Shown here piece after piece: positions 24,648-33,111 of a DNA stretch of 64,000 nt. Below the pieces are notes generated by a model, which saw nothing but the letters and a program-made list of their open reading frames with translations, searched no databases and had not been told where the DNA came from. Origin of the DNA: Azospirillum fermentarium (GTDB lineage: Bacteria; Pseudomonadota; Alphaproteobacteria; Azospirillales; Azospirillaceae); assembly GCF_025961205.1 (NCBI RefSeq), contig NZ_JAOQNH010000001.1:582001-646000 (forward strand). The letters are read 5' to 3'. The position numbers were made by a program, and so were the translations under genes. The first letter of the stretch is position 1; each line of letters opens with the position of its first letter.

Positions 24648-27600
24648 CTACTCTGCTGTTGGCAGGGCCTTGCGGTTATAATTAATTTCAAATCCATCGG
24701 GCACAGGCTTGAATGGTTTGCCGGGCGAACGATGGCTACTCTGAAACTGGCGCAGGGCGTGAACATCGATCTGACCAATCACGCAGTAATCTGTAATGCC
24801 ACCCTTGACACGCAGCACATCACGCTTCCAGCTGTCTTTGAACGGCGCGCGAATACGACTGTCGCCATACTGCCGATCATTACACTGGATGACGTAGGCA
24901 TGTATGTCTAGCGCAGCAGACTCTACTAGTGCGTTGAAGGTTTCAGTGTCTTGGTTCCATTCCGGCACAAACAGCGCATCGACCTGACCACGCAAGGCAG
25001 CGCGGTAGCTTATGTTGGTCAGTTCACTGCACACCAATAGGGCAAATCGAAAGTCCCCATGCTGGATGATGGGCGGGATTTTCCAGACTTTATCCGGTTT
25101 CATTTCCATCCCAGCCACGCGTTGTAGCTCTAATTCTTCATGTAAGGCTGGATGTTGCTTATCTTGGCGATAGATCATAAACGATGGAAAGCCCAAGCCA
25201 ACATGTGATAAGGACGCCCAAACCTGATTACGCACTCGTGACTTGCCTGCATGCAGATATTCGATACCAGTGATCAGAGAAATCCCCCGCCCTTGCAGCT
25301 TGCGGGCAATGCGGATAAACCAGTGCGCTGGCAGCGCCAGTTCCGGCAGAATGAAATAGCGGCTATGCTGAGGGTGGGCAATCACGCCATCCAACAATCG
25401 GTTTAGCCGAGCATACCGATCGATATCCGGATCAGGTGAGCTGGTAACGGCTGCAGCCCAGCTATCAAGGTGCGTCTTCCAGCTGGATACTGCAATACTG
25501 TATTGAGGTGTTTTGCCGTCTGGGATTTGCAAAACACCATGTTTATCGAAGCACGGCATCTTCTCGTTGAGTTTGAAGCCGCGCAAAGCCAGCACCACAG
25601 CGCGCATGGAGGCCAGACCGTGCTCGGTATAGCTTTCTTTGTTCACAATGAACAACTCGGCTATATTGAAAGGGCGCGTAGCAAAAAGCAGCCCATGCGG
25701 CAACCCCTTGAGCCTAAGCCATTGAGTAAGTTGCCGAATACCCTCCAGTACGGTGTCCGGCAGTAGGTCAACTGCTTCGCCGCATATGGCGACAGTCTTT
25801 TTTGCTGGAATACCGCGTTGAGCTACCATCTCAGTTGGCAGACCGACAAAACGGAATGGCATGTGTGCCAGATCGAATGAAAACCACTGTGCCTGATCTC
25901 TTTGAAGATCTTTGGCTGACAAAGGCCAAGATTGAATATTATTTGATCCGAATGCAGGACTGTATCTTTCCATGTGCTCCTGCCAAGATTGCGCTCCTAT
26001 CTTGGACAGGCGAGGAGGAAACGCGGCAGTGATACTTTCCCGGACAGTGGTAAAAAGCTGCCGTTGCCAACAATCAATTATCTCCGCGTCAGGTGGCGTA
26101 TTGTTCGCCAAGCAGGCTTTAATGCTGACAGTGCAATGTTCTTTGATTTGCTTATGGAGATAGCCAAGTGCATCGATAATTTTCCGCAGATCACAGAAGT
26201 CTTCGCAGGCGGTTGCCAAGCGGATCACGCGCGACAGGTAAACAGCCAGATCGAAAAATTGCGGCAATACCAAAACATGTTGAGTGAAAGCGCGAAAGAA
26301 GGCTCGACGATGATCCCTCCATGCATCAGGCAGCAAGTCGCGTTCATATGCTTCAAGGTCGCGTAACCTGATAGCGAAACCCGCCCGGCGCATGGTTAGC
26401 GCGTCGGCTTTGCGTAGGTTGTCGGCAGCTTCCCCATCGCTTTGTGTAGCAGCAAGCAGATCCGTGCCAACATAGCTTGCAGATCGCGGCAATTGGGGCA
26501 TGGCTCGCCACTCGCTAGCGCGCTCATAGATCTGATGGTCAATGGCATCCACCAACGCCTTACCCGGCTCGCCGGCCAACATGAACACCTTATTCTTAGT
26601 ATTAGAAAAATGGATCTGGCTCTCGCTCGCACCTTGTTGGAAATAAACGGGTTGGAAGGCGATTTCCTTCTTCTCTTCTGGATTGGCCCAGGCAAGTTTT
26701 CCATCTGAGCGGCTAAACAGCCATTCCCACGGCTCGGCTGTGGAACGGAAGCTGGCACCGTTCTCCATGACCAGTAGAATGTCATCTACGTAGCGGCCAT
26801 AATACAATGGTACCACTTGCCGCTCGACGACACGATCCAGTTCGAGCAGCGCCACGTTCGCGACTATAGCAGAGGCTGGAAGTCCCACCGGAAGTCCTCT
26901 CTTCAGGGGGGTACCCGCCGCCCATACCTGAAGTGCCCGCACAAAGAGACGATTGAGCTTAACTTGCTCATCGGTGAGTTCTAGGTCTAGAATATTCTTT
27001 ACAAAGCTTTGATCAAGCATGAATCCTGGGTTAAGTTCATGATAAAATGAGCAGACGTCGGCTGTAATCGCAATAATTTTTTTCCCTGCATCCAACGCAG
27101 TGCGCATGGACTTAATGCCGTTGTCACGCCAATCACGAAATGGCTTTAGGTAAGGAGTAAAAGAGCCCAGTGATAGCGGATTAATGTGTTTGCCATCCTG
27201 CGTACGGCGTAACCTGTTACCATAGGCACAGTCCGTTAGCTTGGCATCGAACAGGTGGCCGACTTCCATCATCCACAGCGTGGATAAAACATGAAAATCG
27301 AGACTACACTCGGCCATTACTCTAAACTCAGCGTTAGGTTTTGAAGGCTTTTTCTGCTCGGCAAGCAAAGAGCAGGTATGTTTCCATTTCTCTGCAGGAG
27401 ACGAGAAGATTAACCCATTTCCATGTAGCTCTTGAGGGTACTTTTTGCCGGACACATCCACGGATTTTGGGGACAGTGTCCACGTGCCGATGAATTCTGG
27501 AGACTCAATCCAGGATTCATCACTTCCGTTGATCATGTCCAGCAACCTAAAGATGTTTTCACGAATATTTTTCTCGTATTCCCAGATCTTATGCAAGGAA

Positions 27601-27671
27601 GGATTGGAAGAATAGTAAAGGTCAGCTTTAGCTTTCCTATATGACAGGCCCATATTATTTATGGTAATCAT
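24648..27671 (-). CDS. Reverse transcriptase–nitrilase fusion, defence-associated RT type 1 (UG1-like)
   Basis: The 1007-residue protein joins an N-terminal reverse transcriptase to a C-terminal nitrilase/amidohydrolase-like domain. RT motif A has Asp205 in ITADVCSFYHEL. Motif B is GLPVGLPASAIVANVALLEL. The YVDD box lies at about 294-297 (GRYVDDILLVM), so the two catalytic Asp residues are present. A middle region of about 450 residues is mostly unknown. The nitrilase-like part holds the Glu-Lys-Cys set: Glu777 in FILPELALP, Lys838 in YRQDKQHP and Cys881 in LLVCSELT. This layout matches defence-associated RT type 1 (UG1), implicated in anti-phage immunity. An ATG at 27671 is chosen; a TTG lies nine bases earlier. 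GC content is well below the host. Confidence 0.88.
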   Translation of the reverse strand: MITINNMGLSYRKAKADLYYSSNPSLHKIWEYEKNIRENIFRLLDMINGSDESWIESPEFIGTWTLSPKSVDVSGKKYPQELHGNGLIFSSPAEKWKHTCSLLAEQKKPSKPNAEFRVMAECSLDFHVLSTLWMMEVGHLFDAKLTDCAYGNRLRRTQDGKHINPLSLGSFTPYLKPFRDWRDNGIKSMRTALDAGKKIIAITADVCSFYHELNPGFMLDQSFVKNILDLELTDEQVKLNRLFVRALQVWAAGTPLKRGLPVGLPASAIVANVALLELDRVVERQVVPLYYGRYVDDILLVMENGASFRSTAEPWEWLFSRSDGKLAWANPEEKKEIAFQPVYFQQGASESQIHFSNTKNKVFMLAGEPGKALVDAIDHQIYERASEWRAMPQLPRSASYVGTDLLAATQSDGEAADNLRKADALTMRRAGFAIRLRDLEAYERDLLPDAWRDHRRAFFRAFTQHVLVLPQFFDLAVYLSRVIRLATACEDFCDLRKIIDALGYLHKQIKEHCTVSIKACLANNTPPDAEIIDCWQRQLFTTVRESITAAFPPRLSKIGAQSWQEHMERYSPAFGSNNIQSWPLSAKDLQRDQAQWFSFDLAHMPFRFVGLPTEMVAQRGIPAKKTVAICGEAVDLLPDTVLEGIRQLTQWLRLKGLPHGLLFATRPFNIAELFIVNKESYTEHGLASMRAVVLALRGFKLNEKMPCFDKHGVLQIPDGKTPQYSIAVSSWKTHLDSWAAAVTSSPDPDIDRYARLNRLLDGVIAHPQHSRYFILPELALPAHWFIRIARKLQGRGISLITGIEYLHAGKSRVRNQVWASLSHVGLGFPSFMIYRQDKQHPALHEELELQRVAGMEMKPDKVWKIPPIIQHGDFRFALLVCSELTNISYRAALRGQVDALFVPEWNQDTETFNALVESAALDIHAYVIQCNDRQYGDSRIRAPFKDSWKRDVLRVKGGITDYCVIGQIDVHALRQFQSSHRSPGKPFKPVPDGFEINYNRKALPTAE

Positions 27672-28269
27672 TGAATCCAATCGCTTTCTTAGTAAAAATT
27701 GTGTATTAGATGCGTTATATTAGCCATTTCGGGAAGTTGCGATTCCGAATTGGCATCAAATATGCGATAGTTCCCCACCTTAATCAATCATGATGATATA
27801 TGTGTAGCTGTTCAGCATTCCAGCCTAATAGCTTCGTGCCCGGATTGTTATGGTCCGCGACGGCGAGTCGGTTCATACCGGTCTCAGCGGAGTGTCCGCT
27901 TACAGATGTTCAAAGGGGACAATCGAATGACCAGTTTGGGTCACCAACCGCCCTTTGGGTCGGCGCATCTTGTCGCAAAGTTAGCTCTAATGCATCATAT
28001 GCTCTATAGTACAATCAGTGGCTCTCATGATGAGTCGTGGTCGGTGTACCGAAAACCCCTCCGCGTTTGCCGACGTCGAACCCAGCAAAACCGCCGTTTT
28101 CAGCACTCCACCCGCCCTGTTCGGTAAACACTTGATTGCCGTACTGGGCGGGTGAGGCTTCCGGGTTCCGGTTGATGCACCAGAGCGCGCCGGGGTATCT
28201 TCCATTCACGTTATTGGGGGAGGCTACTTCCCAACAGCCGGAAGCGGCCCGCCCCTCCACGGAACTTGG
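27672..28269. other. Gene-free interval upstream of the RT gene
   Basis: About 600 bases lie between the RT gene and the following plus-strand gene. The interval would hold the RT promoter and possibly a structured RNA. On the minus strand, 28015-28254 has an open stretch whose translation (for example GRYPGALWCINRNPEASPAQYGNQ) reads like protein and could be the remnant of a degraded gene, but no start or family was identified. Confidence 0.45.
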
Positions 28270-28857
28270 ATGCCGAACACCGCCATGAGTTTTGCCACCA
28301 TCCCCGCTTGGACCGCCCAGGGTGTCTTGCCGCCGATCAACCCGGCGAATCCGGTCAGCAGCGTGGATCGGTCGCCCTATGTCGTCTCGCTGCCCGACAT
28401 CGTGTTGCGCTTCAACACATCGCCCGAGAGGCGGGCAATCGTGGATGGGTTCCTGCGCTACCGGGCGGCCCTGCACACCGTGGGGCTGATCATGGGGTTC
28501 CAGTGGCTCGACGGCAGTTTTATGGAGGATGTGGAGACCCTTGAGGGGCGGCCCCCTCGGGACATTGATGTCGTGACCTTCTACCAGCTTCCGACCGGCA
28601 CCAGCCAAGTCGATGTCCTGAAGCGGAATCCGGTGCTGTTCGACCATGACAGCGTGAAGTCCACGTACCATGTCGATGGATACAGCGTGAGCCTCGGAAC
28701 GCCACCCAGCCGGCTGGTGCGGCAGAGTGCCTATTGGTACGGAGTGTGGTCGCACCGCCGGAACGACCGCTGGAAAGGCTTCCTCGAAATCGGGCTGGCC
28801 CCCGACCAGGACGCCGAAGCGTTGGCGAACCTGAATGCGTCTGGAGAACCGTCATGA
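28270..28857 (+). CDS. Nucleotidyltransferase-like protein, DUF6932-type
   Basis: The 195-residue protein resembles DUF6932-type proteins, which have a nucleotidyltransferase fold. The active-site pattern appears as GS (82-83, in WLDGSFMEDVE) followed by DID at 98-100 (RDIDVVTF), close to hG[GS]x9-13DhD with a slightly longer gap of 14. LPDIVLRFN starts the domain. It could nucleotidylate a protein or tRNA, a common way toxins act, or be an antitoxin-like partner; the sequence does not decide. Its stop overlaps the next gene's ATG (ATGA), so the pair is coupled. The start at 28270 is uncertain; 28285 is also possible. Confidence 0.7.
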   Translation: MPNTAMSFATIPAWTAQGVLPPINPANPVSSVDRSPYVVSLPDIVLRFNTSPERRAIVDGFLRYRAALHTVGLIMGFQWLDGSFMEDVETLEGRPPRDIDVVTFYQLPTGTSQVDVLKRNPVLFDHDSVKSTYHVDGYSVSLGTPPSRLVRQSAYWYGVWSHRRNDRWKGFLEIGLAPDQDAEALANLNASGEPS

Positions 28858-29780
28858 TCGGTCAGGAAAGCCGGTTGCACCATGCCGCGGAATTGTCTGC
28901 TCTACGGAAGATGCTGGCCGAAATCCCTGAAGAGGATGTCATTGACCGACTGAGCCTTGAGGCCCGGCTGAAGTCGCTGGAGGGTCAAGCAGGGGCTTTC
29001 GCCATCGCCGATGGTATGCCGATGCCTGCCAAAGCCCGCCTGACGTTCCGGGGCAAGCCCGTGATCGGCAGTCACGGCATCCTTGCCGACTTCGGCTCGA
29101 CCGCCGTCAGCCGTTTTACCGATGCCGTTGCCGCTGTCGCCGCGTCGTTCTCCGGCCCCCTGTCGTCGATGGGACCGATCCCCAATCGCGGGCAGCACCA
29201 ACTTCTCATCACCAGCACCGCCGTCGGATCGTTCGGGTTCGAGCTTGAGGAGCATCGAACCGGCCTTCCCCTGGAGGAAAGCTCCCCCATCGAAAACGCC
29301 CTGGAGCAGACCCAGGCCCTTCTGCAAGGCACGCTCGGCAGCGACGATGATCTGGCCGATACCGTGGTCGGGGCCGACCCCCGCGCGCTCGGCTGCGTCC
29401 GGTCGTTTCTGCAAGCCATGGCGGATGCCGAAGCGACCTGCACGTTCGAGTTCAAGGATCGCGCGTTCCGGTTCACCGACGTGGGACAGGTGCGGCGGAG
29501 CCTCGACCGGCTCAGCCAGGACAACTTGCATGAATCCGACGAATGGTTGACCGGGGAATTGCAGGGGGTTCTGCCAACACGCCGGACCTTCGAATTCCAA
29601 GTGTCCGGGCGCTCGGATGTCATCGCCGGCAAGATCGCCTCGTCGATTACCGATACAAAGGCACTCCAGGGATACGTTGACAGGGCGAGCCGTATCCATG
29701 TCGCGGTGACGCGGGTCGGCTCGGGGCGCCCGCGTTACGTGCTGTTGGCCGAACCGGAGCCTTTGGAGGTAGACGGCTGA
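28854..29780 (+). CDS. Unknown partner protein of the nucleotidyltransferase-like gene
   Basis: The 308-residue product starts in a helical N-terminus (RLHHAAELSALRKMLAEIPEEDVIDRLSLEARLKSLEGQ), then a mixed region and a C-terminal part with strand-like segments (FEFQVSGRSDVIAGKIAS, IHVAVTRVGSGRPRYVLL). No recognised domain or transmembrane segment is seen. It is translationally coupled to the upstream gene by ATGA, with GGAG upstream of the start. The tight pairing implies that the two products function together, for example as a toxin-antitoxin or defence module (inference). Confidence 0.75.
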   Translation: MIGQESRLHHAAELSALRKMLAEIPEEDVIDRLSLEARLKSLEGQAGAFAIADGMPMPAKARLTFRGKPVIGSHGILADFGSTAVSRFTDAVAAVAASFSGPLSSMGPIPNRGQHQLLITSTAVGSFGFELEEHRTGLPLEESSPIENALEQTQALLQGTLGSDDDLADTVVGADPRALGCVRSFLQAMADAEATCTFEFKDRAFRFTDVGQVRRSLDRLSQDNLHESDEWLTGELQGVLPTRRTFEFQVSGRSDVIAGKIASSITDTKALQGYVDRASRIHVAVTRVGSGRPRYVLLAEPEPLEVDG

Positions 29781-29858
29781 TCTCATAGGTGGCACAGCTC
29801 TAGGAAAAATCAATCATTTATTGTATAATATGGCGTGTTCACCCTTCGGAGCATCGCC

Positions 29859-30530
29859 ATGACCAGCGCCAAGCGGCGCGCGGGAGAGCCGCCGCGCGCC
29901 CGATTCGCCCGCCCCGCCGCCGGCCGCCGGGCCGCGTTATACCTGCGGGTGAGCACCTGCAGCCAGACCACCGATAACCAGCGCCTCGAACTGATCACCA
30001 TTGCCGAGCGCTGTGGCTGGGCCATCGTCGCCGTGTACGAGGACACCGGCGTCAGCGGTGCCAAGGGCCGCGACAAGCGCCCCCAGTTCGACGCCCTGTG
30101 CCGCGACGCGACCCGTCGCCGTTTCGATGTCGTCATGGCTTGGTCGGTGGACCGGCTAGGCCGCAGCCTGCAAGACCTCGTAGCTTTCCTCGGCGACCTG
30201 CACGGCTGCGGTGTCGATCTCTACCTGCATCAGCAGGGGATCGACACCACCACTCCAAGCGGCAAGGCAATGTTCCAGATGCTGGGGGTGTTCGCCGAGT
30301 TCGAACGGGCAATGATCCGAGAGCGGGTGCACGCCGGACTGTCGCGGGCGCGACAGCAAGGTAAGCGGCTCGGGCGCCCTCAAACCGCTGGCCGGACCGA
30401 AGCCGCCATCCTCGCCGACTTGCAGGCGGGTACCATCGGCATACGCAAGATCGCCGCCAAGCACGGTGTCGGGGTGAGCGTCGTTCAGCGGATTAAGGCA
30501 GGAAGTCAGGAAGTTTCCGAGGGGCAATGA
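29859..30530 (+). CDS. Serine recombinase, resolvase/invertase family
   Basis: The 223-residue protein has the resolvase catalytic domain: ALYLRVST with nucleophile Ser32, GDLHGCGVDLYLHQQGIDTTTPSGKAMFQML and FAEFERAMIRERVHAG, which are hallmark segments. The C-terminal region (RKIAAKHGVGVSVVQRIK) is the Hin-type DNA-binding helix-turn-helix. The ATG at 29859 is preferred for its GGAG spacer; a longer form from 29835 is possible. It lies inside the right end of the island, beside the subterminal repeat, and may invert or resolve DNA there. The element therefore carries two unrelated recombinases. Confidence 0.92.
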   Translation: MTSAKRRAGEPPRARFARPAAGRRAALYLRVSTCSQTTDNQRLELITIAERCGWAIVAVYEDTGVSGAKGRDKRPQFDALCRDATRRRFDVVMAWSVDRLGRSLQDLVAFLGDLHGCGVDLYLHQQGIDTTTPSGKAMFQMLGVFAEFERAMIRERVHAGLSRARQQGKRLGRPQTAGRTEAAILADLQAGTIGIRKIAAKHGVGVSVVQRIKAGSQEVSEGQ

Positions 30531-30564
30531 ATCGCTTGACACCCCATGTTCAAACGACATCAGC

Positions 30565-30583
30565 TTGGGACAAATTTGGGACA
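30565..30583 (+). repeat. Subterminal 19-base repeat, right copy
   Basis: TTGGGACAAATTTGGGACA is identical to 16979-16997. Both copies are in the same orientation and near the two ends of the island, about 46 and 121 bases from the respective att repeats. They are candidate binding sites for integrase or excisionase. Confidence 0.7.
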
Positions 30584-30703
30584 GCAGGGCAGGGAAAACC
30601 GGGGACATCAGGGGACGTGACGGGATGCCCTGAAGCTCGTTACTAACTTGATATTAATATTAAAACTGAAGTCCATCAACATCTTGCCAAACAGCCATCC
30701 CTC

Positions 30704-30751
30704 AGCTTCCCAAGCTTACGACGAGGGTTCGATTCCCTTCACCCGCTCCAA
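30704..30751 (+). repeat. attR: right copy of the 48-base attachment repeat
   Basis: This is an exact 48-base copy of the tRNA-Gly 3' half, without the rest of the tRNA gene. It marks where the island ends and the core chromosome continues. Confidence 0.93.
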
Positions 30752-31000
30752 GCGCGCTTTCCGCTGCATGTTCGTCCTTATATTCCGCAGCGTTGATCCC
30801 AGCCTGTCTCGATTATTCAACCGCACCGTTTCGGATCACCGGACGGCATGGATGTCCATGCCAAGCGTGGCCCCCTTCTCTTGGATAGCCGCAACGCTCA
30901 GTATTCAGAAAATTATTATCTGAAATAAAATGGTAACGCCATACGTTTATAGGAAATTTCTATTGTATGGCCCAAATCAATACATACATTTGGGTGAACA

Positions 31001-32482
31001 ATGCTGATACCAACGCCTTTAAAAAGAGCTTTGGCCATTGTTGCTTTTGCTCTTCCATGCAACACCCTTCCCAGCATCGCGCAAGATACGGCAGCACTGC
31101 CGTCGAATCTGCCAAAGTACTGCATGACGGGGGCAAACGAACCCTGTCCTGTCTTACCAACGACCTTTCAAATTCCCGGCCTCGACTACACAGGTCTGGA
31201 TGCCAACCAGACCCAGTTCGACAATTTTTCCTGGCAGCTTTTCGTTGCGCTGAACTGGCCGGCAGACAAGAACGGACAGCCCGTCGGCACGCTGGCCCAA
31301 GGCAGCAGCGCCAAGCGCGTGTGGGAGTACTTCCCAACCACCGATGAGGTCTTTGGGAGCAACAACGGCGGCGGGTGTACCAGCCATGATCTGCCGACCT
31401 TCTCCAGCATCGCCAAAAGCGGCTCCCTGACCCAGGCCGCCAGCCAATCGCCCGGCACCGAGGCGATGCTGACCGCCTTGGGCACCCAGACCGGCAAGAT
31501 CCTGCAGGCGACCGGCCAGCCCCTGATCGACCGCAACGGCAACTATGTCCTGTACGACATCCGCGTGTCGGTGGACGAAAAGACCTATATTCAGAACAAC
31601 GGCCTGACCACCCAGGCCGGCCAGGAGAAATACGGCAAGGACATCGTTTTCCCCGCCGCGGACGAAAAGAAGATCGGGGCGCTTGAAATCAAGACCTCGT
31701 GGCGCATCCTGCCGGAACCGGACAGCGGCTATTACACCATCAAGGCCCAGATCAGCCTGGGCGCCAATGAAACGGAAAACGGCAAGCCGGCCTGCCTGCC
31801 CGTGACTCTGGGGCTGGTGGGCATGCACATCATGGCCAAACCGTCGGCGGGGTACGACGTCAACAGCTGGACCTGGAGCACCATCGAGCACAGGAGCAAC
31901 GCCCCGCTCGCCACCGGCGCACCCCAGCCGGTGGACGGGAATCATCCGGTGCCGTCCGTGCCCTGTTCGGCGGTTGCCCCCACCTCCACGGCCTTTTCCT
32001 TCTACAACCCCTCCTGCACCAGCGGCGGCAAGGCCTGCCCGCTCAACACCCCGCCGGCGAAGCCCGCGGGCGGGTACAAATGGAACACGTCCGGCCCGCC
32101 CTATGCCCCCGCCAGCCTGCTTTACGACGGCAAGTACGGCACGCAGGCGGCGCGCTGCTGGGCGGTTTTCCAGCCGACCGACGCCCTGAACACGCTGTGG
32201 GCAGCCAAGCTGGAGGCGGTCGATCCCGCCGGTCCATGGAAGAACTATTTCGTGGTGTCCACCCAATGGGTGTCCACCCAGGTTCACGGCAATCATCTGA
32301 CCTTTGATCAGCGCATGGTGCCGCGCTACCTGTCCAACGTCACCATGGAGACCTACATCCAGCCGGACGGGTCGTGCATGTCCTGCCACAAGGGGGCACC
32401 GGACCTGGCGAAGAAGGACGCCAATTTCAGCTTCTTCCTGCTGAACGGCGCTCCGGGCACGGGGGCACCGGCCAAACCCTGA
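31001..32482 (+). CDS. Secreted protein with one haem-c binding motif
   Basis: The 493-residue protein has a plausible N-terminal signal peptide (MLIPTPLKRALAIVAFALPCNTLPSIA). A CMSCH motif near the C-terminus (about 459-463) would bind one covalent c-type haem. The large central part includes FSWQLFVALNWP, LLDGKY-type and WVSTQVHGNHLTFDQRMVPRYL stretches rich in Trp, Tyr and Asn. I do not recognise the fold. It is probably periplasmic and possibly redox active. A GC-rich hairpin after the stop may be its terminator. Just upstream is the right junction of the island, so this gene is on the core side. Confidence 0.7.
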   Translation: MLIPTPLKRALAIVAFALPCNTLPSIAQDTAALPSNLPKYCMTGANEPCPVLPTTFQIPGLDYTGLDANQTQFDNFSWQLFVALNWPADKNGQPVGTLAQGSSAKRVWEYFPTTDEVFGSNNGGGCTSHDLPTFSSIAKSGSLTQAASQSPGTEAMLTALGTQTGKILQATGQPLIDRNGNYVLYDIRVSVDEKTYIQNNGLTTQAGQEKYGKDIVFPAADEKKIGALEIKTSWRILPEPDSGYYTIKAQISLGANETENGKPACLPVTLGLVGMHIMAKPSAGYDVNSWTWSTIEHRSNAPLATGAPQPVDGNHPVPSVPCSAVAPTSTAFSFYNPSCTSGGKACPLNTPPAKPAGGYKWNTSGPPYAPASLLYDGKYGTQAARCWAVFQPTDALNTLWAAKLEAVDPAGPWKNYFVVSTQWVSTQVHGNHLTFDQRMVPRYLSNVTMETYIQPDGSCMSCHKGAPDLAKKDANFSFFLLNGAPGTGAPAKP

Positions 32483-32507
32483 TCCGGGGCCGCGCATTCC
32501 ACGCAAA

Positions 32508-32532
32508 CGCGCCGGGGCCGCCCCCCGGCGCG
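32508..32532 (+). terminator. GC-rich hairpin downstream of the haem-protein gene
   Basis: CGCGCCGGGG and CCCCGGCGCG pair perfectly with a five-base loop, 26 bases after the stop at 32482. There is no T-run, so it may be a weak or rho-linked terminator. Confidence 0.5.
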
Positions 32533-32850
32533 TCCCGGAGGGAAGCCGCCGCGGGGATCACAGACCCGCACGGGGGGCGGGATCATCCGGCCGCGCCAGC
32601 CGTCAACGGTGTCGGCGGGGATGCCGCCCTGGGTGATCCGAAACGACGTCAGGTTGGGATGGGTCAGCACTGGGAGGGGGCATCGTTTCCGGCCGATGTT
32701 GAGCCGCTTTGAACAGGCTTCTGACGCCCCGGAACGGTGGGGAGCATTGCTCAAAATACATCGACATGTATGGACGGACCAGCCATCAAGGCTGTTCATG
32801 CGAAGCAATGGGAAAAGAACCTGTGATGTTTGTGCAGAAGTGGAGCTACG

Positions 32851-33105
32851 ACGCAGAACAACCTGGGCAATGCTCTGCGGGTGCTTGCGAAGAAAAAGCG
32901 TGATGCGGCGGCGGCGCAGGATGCCGTCAATGCCTGTGAACAAGCACTTGCGGTGTTCACCGAGGCTAAGGCCTCCTATTACATCAGCGTGGCCACCCAA
33001 GACCTCACTCGCGCCCGCGCACTTCTTGCCCCCCTCACTGCGGAAAAAGATGGGATGCAAGGGCCGCTGGCCCTTGCTGGGGGTGTCGGGGGCGAACGCC
33101 CCTGA
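32851..33105 (+). pseudogene. Remnant of a tetratricopeptide-repeat protein gene
   Basis: A short open segment encodes TQNNLGNALRVLAKKKRDA followed by an AVNACEQALAVFTEAKA-like helix pair. This is the TPR-style end repeat that is often seen in Rhodospirillales proteins (NNLGNALR..L....AVAAYRQAL). No long open frame or start precedes it. It appears to be the 3' remnant of a decayed gene. The sequence from about 32533 to 32850 in front shows no gene. Confidence 0.6.
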
Positions 33106-33111
33106 CAAATC

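Larger units (their letters stand above)
16886..30751. mobile_element. Genomic island integrated in tRNA-Gly(CCC), about 13.9 kb
   Basis: The island is bounded by identical 48-base copies of the tRNA-Gly 3' half (16886-16933 and 30704-30751). A tyrosine integrase gene lies directly inside the left end, pointing inward, as in tRNA-integrating elements. It carries an AlpA-like factor, an HUH Rep-like gene, an XRE regulator and a serine recombinase, with cargo that includes a reverse transcriptase-nitrilase fusion, a kinase-fold protein and a nucleotidyltransferase-like pair. Much of it is lower in GC than the flanking core. No conjugation or phage structural genes are visible, so it is probably mobilised by other elements or excises only. 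Confidence 0.93.
30531..31000. other. Right island junction and promoter region of the next gene
   Basis: This interval contains the right subterminal repeat, attR and then core-type DNA. No gene is apparent in it. The stretch before the next gene start (30900-31000) is AT-rich and probably holds its promoter. Confidence 0.5.

Noticed and set aside
28015..28755. Minus-strand open frame opposite the nucleotidyltransferase-like gene
   Set aside because: Most of it is antisense to the better-supported gene. Only the end (28015-28254) reads like protein, so it is described as a possible remnant and not called a gene.
16886..30751. Prophage instead of genomic island
   Set aside because: No capsid, tail, portal, terminase or lysis genes are visible, and the recombination and Rep genes alone fit an island.
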